The notes below the pieces were generated by a model. The model saw only the letters and a program-made list of their open reading frames with translations. It searched no databases and was not told where the DNA came from. The position numbers and the translations under genes are program-made. Shown here one piece after another: positions 1-5,610 of a stretch of DNA of 5,864 bases. The DNA comes from Methanobacteriota archaeon. Its GTDB lineage: Archaea > Thermoplasmatota > E2 > DHVEG-1. The stretch is from contig JAPKYG010000149.1 of the NCBI GenBank assembly GCA_026394435.1, positions 1 to 5,864 on the forward strand, written 5' to 3'. Within the stretch, counting starts at the first letter, position 1; the number at the start of each line of letters is the position of its first letter.

Positions 1-244
1 AAAAATAAAATGAACGGAAAAAAGAAGCCACACGAAATGAGATGGGGAAAAAACCAATAACTCCCTCTACGATTCCATCCTACTGATCTTTGCAAACCCT
101 GAAAAAAGAACCTAAAATTATTAAATGAAAGCACTGCTCAATAGATATAAAATCAACAAATGTGTTAACATATACGAGTTCAAGTCTCCCTCCCCTCGCT
201 TATAATTATCACGGTTGTTTAGCAGAAGAAAAATTCAATTTTTA

Positions 245-298
245 CTGGTAAATTGACGCTCAAATCCCGACGGGGACGCCTCTTCAAAGTTTTACCAG
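245..298. repeat. 8-bp inverted repeat enclosing a GC-rich core
   Basis: CTGGTAAA (245-252) is perfectly complementary to TTTACCAG (291-298). Inside this, TTGA (253-256) can pair with TCAA (284-287), leaving a 3-nt bulge at 288-290. The centre holds CCCGACGGG, which can form CCC/GGG over a triloop. The result is a possible 54-nt bulged stem-loop in otherwise AT-rich DNA. It could be a structured RNA, a small mobile-element remnant or a protein-binding dyad; nothing more specific is supported. Confidence 0.4.
263..274 (+). repeat. AATCCCGACGGG element, copy 1
   Basis: This 12-bp element is exactly repeated at 377-388. It contains CCCG-A-CGGG, a near-perfect palindrome. With its left flank (CTCAAATCCCGACGGGGAC) it also resembles the T-loop plus 3' acceptor strand of a tRNA gene. 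The 5' strand of the T-stem does not pair well and no matching acceptor 5' strand lies upstream, so it is not a tRNA gene. Confidence 0.5.
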
Positions 299-330
299 GA
301 AAAATTAAAAAAGAGAGGTTAATATTACAT

Positions 331-358
331 AAATATACAATATTTTATAGATGGGGGC
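331..358 (+). repeat. ATGGGGGC-family intergenic repeat, copy A
   Basis: AAATATA (331-337), four variable bases, then ATTTTATAGATGGGGGC (342-358). The element matches 2167-2194 at 24 of 28 positions, including an exact 17-bp block. The AT-rich left half is TATA-box-like and the G-run resembles the Shine-Dalgarno-like G-runs in front of the aldehyde dehydrogenase gene and kdpB. No gene follows: ATG at 351 reads only Met-Gly-Ala-Leu before a stop. Confidence 0.6.
332..344. repeat. Palindromic AATATACAATATT, copy 1
   Basis: A 13-bp dyad with arms AATAT and ATATT around ACA, exactly repeated at 541-553. This copy overlaps the AT-rich part of ATGGGGGC-family copy A. It could be an operator or a TATA-type promoter element. 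In such AT-rich DNA some of the match may be chance. Confidence 0.4.
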
Positions 359-376
359 TTTATAGTATTAGCGTAT

Positions 377-388
377 AATCCCGACGGG
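377..388 (+). repeat. AATCCCGACGGG element, copy 2
   Basis: This is an exact 12-bp match to 263-274, in the same orientation, with starts 114 bp apart. It is followed by AGCACA and then a T-run. GCGT (371-374) precedes it. The similarity to a tRNA 3' end is again partial, as the T-loop's expected TTC is replaced by TAT. Alternative readings are a repressor or activator site built on CCCGACGGG, or a scar of tRNA-targeted integration. Confidence 0.5.
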
Positions 389-397
389 AGCACATTT

Positions 398-444
398 TTA
401 CTTTTTCTCCTGTAAAAAACTGACTAACATGAAATTTTCTCCTG
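398..444 (-). repeat. Twin Shine-Dalgarno-like repeat with micro-ORFs
   Basis: TTTTCTCCTG occurs at 403-412 and 435-444. On the minus strand each reads CAGGAGAAAA, a good ribosome-binding sequence. The first lies 8 nt before an ATG (430-428) opening MLVSFLQEKK and a stop at 398. The second lies 11 nt before an ATG (395-393) opening MCSRRDYTLIL and a stop at 360. The two micro-ORFs would be tandem, and the second Shine-Dalgarno lies inside the first. They are too short to call as genes; chance is quite possible. A 7-bp hairpin (395-401 with 412-418) overlaps. Confidence 0.25.
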
Positions 445-455
445 AAAGATTTTTC

Positions 456-476
456 ATGGGGGCATTCAACCCTTTT
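456..476 (+). repeat. ATGGGGGC-family intergenic repeat, copy B
   Basis: The block ATGGGGGCATT, one variable base, AACC, one variable base, TTTT matches 2187-2207 at 19 of 21 positions. Thus the copy at 2167-2207 joins the left half seen in copy A to the right half seen here. The frame opened by its ATG runs 28 codons to the TAA at 540-542, is hydrophobic and AT-driven, and is not convincing as a gene. On the minus strand the element reads GGG-TTGAATG-CCC, a 7-nt T-loop-like hairpin. Confidence 0.55.
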
Positions 477-540
477 AGAACTAATTTTTACCTAATTTTT
501 TTAAAATATTTTAGACTCTTATTTTACTTAACGATCAGTT

Positions 541-553
541 AATATACAATATT
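541..553. promoter_or_regulatory. Palindromic AATATACAATATT, copy 2, candidate operator or TATA region
   Basis: This is an exact repeat of 332-344 with arms AATAT/ATATT. It ends 70 bp before the aldehyde dehydrogenase start and about 27 bp before the TATA-like TATACACA at 581-588. The position suits an upstream regulator-binding site for that gene. No binding protein can be named. Confidence 0.35.
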
Positions 554-580
554 GATGGAAAAACTTTTACAATAAATCAG

Positions 581-623
581 TATACACACGACATCGAATT
601 AAAAAAAAATGGGGACATAACCT
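581..623 (+). promoter_or_regulatory. Candidate basal promoter and ribosome-binding site of the aldehyde dehydrogenase gene
   Basis: TATACACA (581-588) could serve as an archaeal TATA box. An initiation site about 25 bp downstream would fall in the A-run/TGGGGA at 601-615. GGGG (611-614) sits 9 nt before the ATG at 624 and can pair with the CCUCC of 16S rRNA 3' ends using a G-U wobble. ATGGGGACATAACC (609-622) is also a divergent relative of the ATGGGGGCATTGAACC repeat. A bacterial-type reading fails because the nearest TTTACA to TATACA spacing is only 9 bp. Confidence 0.4.
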
Positions 624-2114
624 ATGCAGAAATATGGATTATATATCGATGGTAAGTGGGTAAAATCTGTAAATGATAAAACGTTCGAGACTACAAATCC
701 TGCAACAGGTGAAGTCCTTGCTTCGTTTCCACAGGGAACAAAAGATGATGTTCTAAAGGCTATAGCTGCCGCTGAAAAAGCATTCCCTGGATGGAAAAAA
801 TATCCTGCCCCAAAACGAGGGGAAATCATTCTTAACACTGCAACAATTATGCGAGAAAAGAAAGACGAACTTGGGGAAACCGTTACAAAAGAAATGGGGA
901 AAATCATCGCTGAAGGAAAAGGCGATGTTCAGGAATCTATTGATTTTCTTGAATACATAGCAGGGGAAGGAAGACGACTGTTGGGTGAGACAACACCCTC
1001 TGAATTACAAAATAAGTTTTGTATGACTGTTCGGCAACCCATCGGTATTGTCGGTTGTATCACACCTTGGAATTTTCCTACGGCGATACCGTGTTGGAAG
1101 CTCGGTGCTGCACTGATTTCAGGAAATACCGTACTTTTTAAACCAGCATCGTTAACTCCACTTTGTGCTGCAAAACTCGTGGAGATATTTCATGAAGCAG
1201 GTCTGCCTGCGGGTGTCCTGAACTTTATCACGGGTCCAGCAAATACTGTTGGTTACGAGATTGTGGAAAACCCGAAAGTAAAAGCAATTTCCTTTACTGG
1301 AGGTGTCTCTGCAGGAATAGACGTCTATACACGGGCGGCAAAACTCCTAAAACCAGTAGAAGTAGAACTCGGTGGGAAAAATCCTCAAATCATCATGGAT
1401 GATGCAAATATCGATTTAGCGATCGAAGGAGTCCTCTTTGGTGCATTTGGCAGCCAAGGTCAACGATGCACAGCAACAAGCAGATTGCTCATCCATGAAA
1501 AAGTGTATAAAGAAGTAATGGAAAAATTAGTAATGAGAACTAACACTCTGAAAATAGGCAACCCATTAGATCCAAAGGTAAATGTTGGTCCAGTCGCAAG
1601 TGAGGAGCAGTTGAAAACAGTATTGAAATATATTGATATCGGTATTAAAGAAGGAGCCAAACTGCGCTGTGGTGGTAAGAAACTTACGGGTAGAATCTAT
1701 GAGAAAGGATTTTTTGTTCAACCAGCTATTTTTGAAGCAAAACATGGAATGAGAATTACAAAAGAAGAAATCTTTGGCCCAGTCTTAAGCGTGATGAAAG
1801 TAAAGAATTACGAGGAAGCAATCAAGATTGCCAATGATGTCGAATACGGACTTTCCTCATCGATTTACACAAAAAATATTAATCTTGCCTTTAGAGCTAT
1901 TGAGGACTTTGAAACAGGTATCACTTACATTAATGCTCCAACCATTGGTGCCGAGGTTCATCTCCCCTTCGGGGGTATTAAAAACACAGGGAATGGTGGA
2001 AGAGAAGCAGGGACAACAGCAATCGATGAGTTCACCGAGATCAAAACGGTGTTTATCGATTACAGCAACAAACTACAAAAGGCTCAAATTGAAGAATTAA
2101 GCGAAAATATGTAA
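624..2114 (+). CDS. NAD(P)+-dependent aldehyde dehydrogenase, semialdehyde-dehydrogenase-like
   Basis: This is a complete 496-residue member of the aldehyde dehydrogenase superfamily, a soluble enzyme oxidising an aldehyde to an acid. The expected catalytic set is present: Asn150 in ITPWNFP, cofactor Lys173 in FKPAS, FTGG at 224-227, general base Glu248 in VELGG, nucleophile Cys282 in GQRCTATSR, and Glu382 in EEIFGP. Ser176, three residues after the Lys, occupies the place where a Glu usually enforces NAD preference, so NADP use is plausible. GQRCTATSR and the C-terminal NAPTIGAEVHLPFGG region recall the alpha-ketoglutarate-semialdehyde and piperideine-6-carboxylate dehydrogenase branches rather than betaine-aldehyde enzymes, but the substrate cannot be fixed from sequence. 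Length is normal and nothing is broken. The start at 624 is supported by GGGG nine bases upstream. It is monocistronic here and converges on kdpD, so a functional link to potassium transport is not implied. Confidence 0.93.
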   Translation: MQKYGLYIDGKWVKSVNDKTFETTNPATGEVLASFPQGTKDDVLKAIAAAEKAFPGWKKYPAPKRGEIILNTATIMREKKDELGETVTKEMGKIIAEGKGDVQESIDFLEYIAGEGRRLLGETTPSELQNKFCMTVRQPIGIVGCITPWNFPTAIPCWKLGAALISGNTVLFKPASLTPLCAAKLVEIFHEAGLPAGVLNFITGPANTVGYEIVENPKVKAISFTGGVSAGIDVYTRAAKLLKPVEVELGGKNPQIIMDDANIDLAIEGVLFGAFGSQGQRCTATSRLLIHEKVYKEVMEKLVMRTNTLKIGNPLDPKVNVGPVASEEQLKTVLKYIDIGIKEGAKLRCGGKKLTGRIYEKGFFVQPAIFEAKHGMRITKEEIFGPVLSVMKVKNYEEAIKIANDVEYGLSSSIYTKNINLAFRAIEDFETGITYINAPTIGAEVHLPFGGIKNTGNGGREAGTTAIDEFTEIKTVFIDYSNKLQKAQIEELSENM

Positions 2115-2166
2115 TTACTCGCTATAATCTTCAGAAAATTAATTAAGGTACCATTGATTTATAATA

Positions 2167-2207
2167 AAATATATCTGATTTTATAGATGGGGGCATTGAA
2201 CCTTTTT
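2167..2207 (+). repeat. ATGGGGGC-family intergenic repeat, composite copy C
   Basis: The left part (2167-2194) matches 331-358 at 24 of 28 bases, including exact ATTTTATAGATGGGGGC at 2178-2194. The right part (2187-2207) matches 456-476 at 19 of 21 bases. It therefore looks like the full-length element of which the two upstream copies keep different halves. Its ATG at 2187 reads eight codons to a TAG, so no gene follows. Sitting between convergent genes, it is unlikely to be a promoter for either. Confidence 0.6.
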
Positions 2208-2220
2208 CATTAGGAAAAGG
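2201..2220. terminator. Small hairpin in the convergent gap, possible terminator
   Basis: CCTTTT (2201-2206) is complementary to AAAAGG (2215-2220) around an 8-nt loop. The stem is short and weak. It overlaps the end of the intergenic repeat. On the plus strand T5 lies in its left arm and loop edge; no strong T-run follows it directly on either strand, so termination here is only a possibility. Confidence 0.3.
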
Positions 2221-2264
2221 AATTTGCTACTGAATATTTACATAGTGCGATGTGTCGTATCAAC

Positions 2265-2272
2265 TTTTTTTT
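2265..2272 (+). terminator. T8 run, candidate archaeal-type terminator of the aldehyde dehydrogenase transcript
   Basis: An uninterrupted run of eight T lies 151 bp after the aldehyde dehydrogenase stop, with no strong hairpin before it. Archaeal RNA polymerases terminate at such runs in the non-template strand. It touches the stop codon of the opposing kdpD gene (2273-2271), so the two transcripts would barely overlap. Confidence 0.4.
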
Positions 2273-3452
2273 ATGACCGTAAGTGAAACTTCTTAGGATT
2301 CTCAGAAGTCACAACATATACATCTATTGATCCCGATTCTCTCAGGATGTGGTCCATGATATCATCTTTGAATAATCGTTTATACCAAGGATGCCATGTT
2401 TTTCCCACAACAATCTTTCCGATTCTATTTTCCCGCGCGTAATCAAGGATTGTATGCGCTACAATTTCACCTTTAAGTCTCACGGCTTTTGCTCCAAGTG
2501 ACCTGGCAAGGTCCATGTTGTCATTCAGACGTTGTGATTCTTCAATCGTTCGTGTGCTTTCATTATCCTTCGAAGACTCGACAGAGATCACATCCCAATC
2601 GGTATTAAGCTCTCCTGCTAATCGCGCACCTTTCCGAATTAACGAACATGCATTTTTAGAATTCGAACTAATGGTCACTAATACACGCTCCTTTGGAACC
2701 TCACCACGAGATTCCTCAGACAGAGTGGCTTCTCTTTTTGCGGCTTTTGCACCTACACTCTTTGCTACTTCGCGCAAGGAGAGTTCGCGCAGCGCAGTGA
2801 GCTTTCGCAATTGGAAGAAATTATGAAGCGCCGTTGCAATTCTTTCTCGCGGGTAAATCTTACCTTCTTCAAGTCTGGTTAAAAGTTCATCAACAGGAAG
2901 ATCTACATCAACGATTTCGTCAGCGAGTGTATCAAGGAATCTATCAGGAACCGTCTCAGTTACTCTTACTTTCGTTGTCCGTGCAATGTCGTCATTAAGG
3001 CTGTCAATATGCTGGACGTTCATGGTAGTCATAACGTTGATACCCATCGCCAGACATTCTTCAACATCCTGCCATCGTTTCGCATTATGACCACCGGGCG
3101 CATTCGTATGTGCGAGTTCATCGATGAGAACTAACTCAGGGAGACGTACAAGTACTGCATCCATGTCCATATCAAGGAGCTCATGTCCTTTGTGGTTTAC
3201 TTTTCTTGGTGGGATTTGTACGAGTCCTTCGAGGAGTTTTTCCGTATCTTTTCGGTCGTGGGTGTCAACGATACCTACGACAACATCAACGCCTTTCTGT
3301 TTTAATTGGTGTGCCTCCTGGAGCATTCGATAGGTTTTACCAACACCTGGCGCAAAACCGAGGAATATTTTCAGATTTCCTCGTCCTTCCCGCCGAATAA
3401 GATCGAGAAATGACTCAGGACGAGGACGCGTATCTTTTTTTATTTCACGCAT
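2271..3452 (-). CDS. kdpD: Short KdpD-like protein: KdpD sensor ATPase domain plus universal-stress (USP) domain, no histidine kinase
   Basis: This 393-residue protein matches only the N-terminal cytosolic half of full KdpD (about 890 residues). Residues about 24-230 are the KdpD domain, with Walker A GFAPGVGKT (32-40), THDRKDT, Walker B-like LVLIDELAHTN (107-117), KRWQDVEE and NVQHIDSLND. Residues about 253-385 form a universal-stress-protein fold ending in KIVVGK and DVYVVTSE. There is no membrane segment, H-box or kinase ATPase domain, and no in-frame sequence after the TAA that could restore them. In full KdpD this part binds nucleotides and tunes the kinase; some bacteria, such as Anabaena and Deinococcus, also have short KdpD proteins. 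Here it may act on the pump or on an unlinked partner; that is inference. The ATG at 3452 begins just before the conserved domain; its upstream GAGCGG is only a weak ribosome-binding site. It occupies the place normally held by kdpC. Confidence 0.9.
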   Translation of the reverse strand: MREIKKDTRPRPESFLDLIRREGRGNLKIFLGFAPGVGKTYRMLQEAHQLKQKGVDVVVGIVDTHDRKDTEKLLEGLVQIPPRKVNHKGHELLDMDMDAVLVRLPELVLIDELAHTNAPGGHNAKRWQDVEECLAMGINVMTTMNVQHIDSLNDDIARTTKVRVTETVPDRFLDTLADEIVDVDLPVDELLTRLEEGKIYPRERIATALHNFFQLRKLTALRELSLREVAKSVGAKAAKREATLSEESRGEVPKERVLVTISSNSKNACSLIRKGARLAGELNTDWDVISVESSKDNESTRTIEESQRLNDNMDLARSLGAKAVRLKGEIVAHTILDYARENRIGKIVVGKTWHPWYKRLFKDDIMDHILRESGSIDVYVVTSENPKKFHLRS

Positions 3453-3528
3453 AATGTACCGCTCAATAGGTCTTGAAAGATATAGTCGCTCAACACTATA
3501 TTAATCATATGTTTGAATCAATACTCTA
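3453..3528. other. 76-bp kdpB-kdpD gap, no kdpC
   Basis: The stop of kdpB (TGA, 3531-3529) and the start of kdpD (ATG, 3452-3450) are separated by 76 bp, far too little for the roughly 190-residue KdpC. Minus-strand TATA-like stretches (AATATAG, CTATATC) and the 22-bp dyad at 3480-3501 suggest a separate kdpD promoter or regulatory site rather than a vanished coding sequence. Confidence 0.65.
3480..3501 (-). promoter_or_regulatory. Perfect 7-bp dyad upstream of kdpD, candidate operator
   Basis: ATATAGT (3480-3486) and ACTATAT (3495-3501) are perfect inverted repeats spaced by 8 bp, giving a 22-bp dyad of the size bound by dimeric helix-turn-helix regulators. It ends 27 bp before the kdpD start and overlaps TATA-like bases on the minus strand. 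A bound protein could block or steer kdpD transcription separately from kdpAB. A weak RNA hairpin is the alternative. Confidence 0.4.
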
Positions 3529-5610
3529 TCATGCTAATCCGACAGTAGTGATGAGAATATCAATTAATTTAATCCCGATAAATGGTACGATCAGTCCACC
3601 AACCCCGTAGATTAAGGCGTTTCGTCGAAGGATACTCGATGCTCCGGCAGGACGATATGCCACACCTTTCAATGCAAGAGGGATAAGGAGGATGATGATA
3701 ATGGCATTAAAAATAACTGCGCTGAGCACCGCACTTTCAGGGCTGTGAAGACGCATAATATTCAGGGCATGGAAAATTGGTAACGCAGGGAACATCGCCG
3801 GGATGATAGCAAAATATTTCGATACATCATTCGCGATACTAAACGTCGTCAAAGCACCTCTTGTAACAAGAAGTTGTTTCCCGGTTTCAATAACATCAAT
3901 AAGCTTGGTTGGTGAGGAATCAAGATCCACCATGTTACCAGCCTCCCTCGCTGCATCAGTTCCGCTATTCATAGCGAGCCCCACATCCGCTTGAGCAAGA
4001 GCAGGAGCATCATTGGTTCCATCACCAATCATTGCAACCAGCTGACCTTTCGCCTGTTCCTTCCGTATGTACCCGAGTTTATCTTCTGGTTTTGCTTCAG
4101 CGATAAACTCATCCACCCCTGCTTCATCTGCGATGGTTTTTGCGGTAATTGGATTATCACCAGTAATCATTACCGTCCGTATTCCAACTCGTTTCAGAAT
4201 ACGTAACCGATCTGCGATCCCTGGTTTAACGATATCCTTGAGATGAATGACTCCAATAATACGTTCATTGTCTGAGACCATAAGGGGAGTACCGCCTTCT
4301 TGAGCTATGTGGATGACCGCCTCATTGACCTTTTCTGGTACCGAGCCCCCTAAGCTATGAATGTATTTCGTCACCGCTTCAGGTGCGCCTTTGCGAATCT
4401 TCCTATCAAGAAGGTCGACCCCACTCATCCGCGTATCCGCGCTGAAATCAATAGGCTTCCCGTCAGATACCTCCTTTTGTGCAGCTCCCTGAGCACAAGC
4501 TAATTCAACAATACTCCGACCTTCAGGGGTACAATCTGACAGAGAACTCAATAAACACATATCCCGAATCTCTGCAGTACTGATTCCTGGTGCAGGGATG
4601 AACTCAACTGCTTGTCGGTTTCCCAGGGTAATTGTTCCCGTTTTATCAAGAAGGATTACGTCAATATCTCCAGCAGCTTCAACCGCACGACCACTTTTTG
4701 CTACGACATTTCTGGCAAGTAAACGATCCATCCCCGCAATACCGATAGCACTCAGAAGTGCTCCTATCGTTGTTGGAATAAGACAGACAAGAAGCGAGAT
4801 AAGAACAACGGTACTTACTTCTGTTTCCGTGTACGATGCAAACGCGACAAGAGTAACGACAACAACCATATACAGAAGAGTAAGTCCTAAAATGAGAATT
4901 GTCAGTGCGATTTCATTGGGAGTTTTTTGTCTCTCAGCACTTTCAACTAAATCGACCATTCGATCCATGAATGATTCACCAGGATCAACAGATACTTTGA
5001 CTCGGATACAATCACTAAGAACACGTGTACCACCAGTCACCCCGCTTCTATCACCACCACTCTCTCGTATCACAGGAGCACTTTCACCAGTAATGGCACT
5101 TTCATCGATGCTTGCAACACCTTCAACTACTGTACCGTCAGCCGGGATGAAATCTCCCGCGGTGACCAGGATTATATCCCCTTTGCGAAGATCTGTTGCT
5201 TTCACTATTTTGATTTCTCCGTTTTTATCAAGAAGTTTAGCTTGAGTATCTACTTTCATTTGTCGGAGACTTTCCGCTTGAGCCTTCCCTCGCCCCTCAG
5301 CCATCGCTTCTGCAACATTCGCAAATATTACCGTAAACCACAACCAAATAGCTATCTGAATGGGAAATAACAAAACATGACCAGTAAATAGATTAAATAA
5401 AGACACCAACGAAACAAGGATTGCACCGACTTCAACGACGAACATGACAGGATTGCGCAGTTGAATTCGAGGATTCAGTCGTATCATTGATTGTTTCAAA
5501 GAGAACGAGATTATTTTTTTATCAAGAAGTGGCCTCGTACGGGCGGTTCTGCGAATTTCTTTTTGATCTTGCGTCAGCGTATTTCTGTTATTACCCTCGT
5601 TTTTTGTCAT
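3529..5610 (-). CDS. kdpB: Potassium-transporting P-type ATPase, ATP-binding subunit KdpB
   Basis: The ATP-hydrolysing subunit of the high-affinity K+ importer KdpFABC, an integral membrane protein. From the start chosen it has 693 residues (E. coli 682). Visible motifs are TGES (174-177; Ser177 matches the Ser phosphorylated in E. coli for inhibition), CLIPTTIGALL in the fourth helix, the phosphorylated Asp322 in DKTGT, Phe389 and Lys407 of the nucleotide site (FSADTR, RKGAPE), MITGDNP, GDGTNDAPAL (529-538), and Asp595/Lys598 in the fifth helix, the pair that couples to KdpA. About seven membrane segments are evident (54-75, 79-101, 235-260, 265-294, 588-607, 626-650, 664-692). All key residues are intact. 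An in-frame ATG at 5628 would add six residues. The ATG at 5610 is preferred because it overlaps the kdpA stop as ATGA and follows a GGGGG ribosome-binding site by nine bases. No kdpC follows. Confidence 0.96.
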   Translation of the reverse strand: MTKNEGNNRNTLTQDQKEIRRTARTRPLLDKKIISFSLKQSMIRLNPRIQLRNPVMFVVEVGAILVSLVSLFNLFTGHVLLFPIQIAIWLWFTVIFANVAEAMAEGRGKAQAESLRQMKVDTQAKLLDKNGEIKIVKATDLRKGDIILVTAGDFIPADGTVVEGVASIDESAITGESAPVIRESGGDRSGVTGGTRVLSDCIRVKVSVDPGESFMDRMVDLVESAERQKTPNEIALTILILGLTLLYMVVVVTLVAFASYTETEVSTVVLISLLVCLIPTTIGALLSAIGIAGMDRLLARNVVAKSGRAVEAAGDIDVILLDKTGTITLGNRQAVEFIPAPGISTAEIRDMCLLSSLSDCTPEGRSIVELACAQGAAQKEVSDGKPIDFSADTRMSGVDLLDRKIRKGAPEAVTKYIHSLGGSVPEKVNEAVIHIAQEGGTPLMVSDNERIIGVIHLKDIVKPGIADRLRILKRVGIRTVMITGDNPITAKTIADEAGVDEFIAEAKPEDKLGYIRKEQAKGQLVAMIGDGTNDAPALAQADVGLAMNSGTDAAREAGNMVDLDSSPTKLIDVIETGKQLLVTRGALTTFSIANDVSKYFAIIPAMFPALPIFHALNIMRLHSPESAVLSAVIFNAIIIILLIPLALKGVAYRPAGASSILRRNALIYGVGGLIVPFIGIKLIDILITTVGLA

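Larger units (their letters stand above)
1..580. other. AT-rich, repeat-dense intergenic region without a convincing gene
   Basis: No open reading frame here looks like a gene. An open frame from base 1 to the TAA at 58-60 encodes a Lys-rich 19-residue tail (internal ATG at 10) and could be the end of an upstream gene or chance. The region instead holds short repeated and dyad elements: an AATCCCGACGGG pair, an AATATACAATATT pair, a TTTTCTCCTG pair, two copies of an ATGGGGGC-type repeat, and an 8-bp inverted repeat around the first AATCCCGACGGG copy. TATA-like AT stretches lie near 144-152, 331-350 and 541-553. It is either a long composite regulatory leader for the forward aldehyde dehydrogenase gene or a graveyard of inserted and deleted elements. 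The sequence alone does not decide between these. Confidence 0.6.
2115..2270. other. Convergent intergenic region between the aldehyde dehydrogenase gene and kdpD
   Basis: 156 bp of AT-rich DNA lie between two genes transcribed toward each other. It should contain the terminators of both. It holds the most complete copy of the ATGGGGGC-family repeat, a short perfect hairpin at 2201-2220 and a T8 run at the right end. No open reading frame of note is present. Confidence 0.6.

Noticed and set aside
1..60. Small Lys-rich open frame (19 codons, internal ATG at 10)
   Set aside because: It has no ribosome-binding site and is too short; it could be the end of an upstream gene but cannot be supported.
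318..394. A complete tRNA gene ending at the second AATCCCGACGGG copy, and likewise one ending near 280
   Set aside because: No upstream 7-nt acceptor strand pairs with CGGGAGC or CGGGGAC, and no D-arm or anticodon arm is visible. The T-stem pairing is also poor.
263..476. CRISPR-like array
   Set aside because: The repeats are of several unrelated kinds, short, present two or three times each and irregularly spaced; there is no repeat-spacer periodicity.
566..586. Bacterial sigma-70 promoter (TTTACA ... TATACA)
   Set aside because: The spacer is only 9 bp instead of about 17, so it would not work as such.
2271..2700. Staphylococcus-type c-di-AMP-binding motif in the KdpD USP domain
   Set aside because: A Ser-x-Ser (263-265) is present, but the following FxAxY-type segment reads WDVISVE, lacking the aromatic Tyr, so c-di-AMP binding is not supported.
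2271..3452. KdpD as a pseudogene truncated from a full sensor kinase
   Set aside because: Both domains are intact, the USP domain ends naturally before the stop, and the short form is known in other organisms; a recent truncation is not evident.
4598..5245. Antisense 215-codon open frame opposite kdpB
   Set aside because: It lies wholly opposite conserved kdpB codons, including the TGES and helix regions, has low-complexity Ser/Thr/Arg composition, and has no recognisable domain; it is a reverse-strand shadow.
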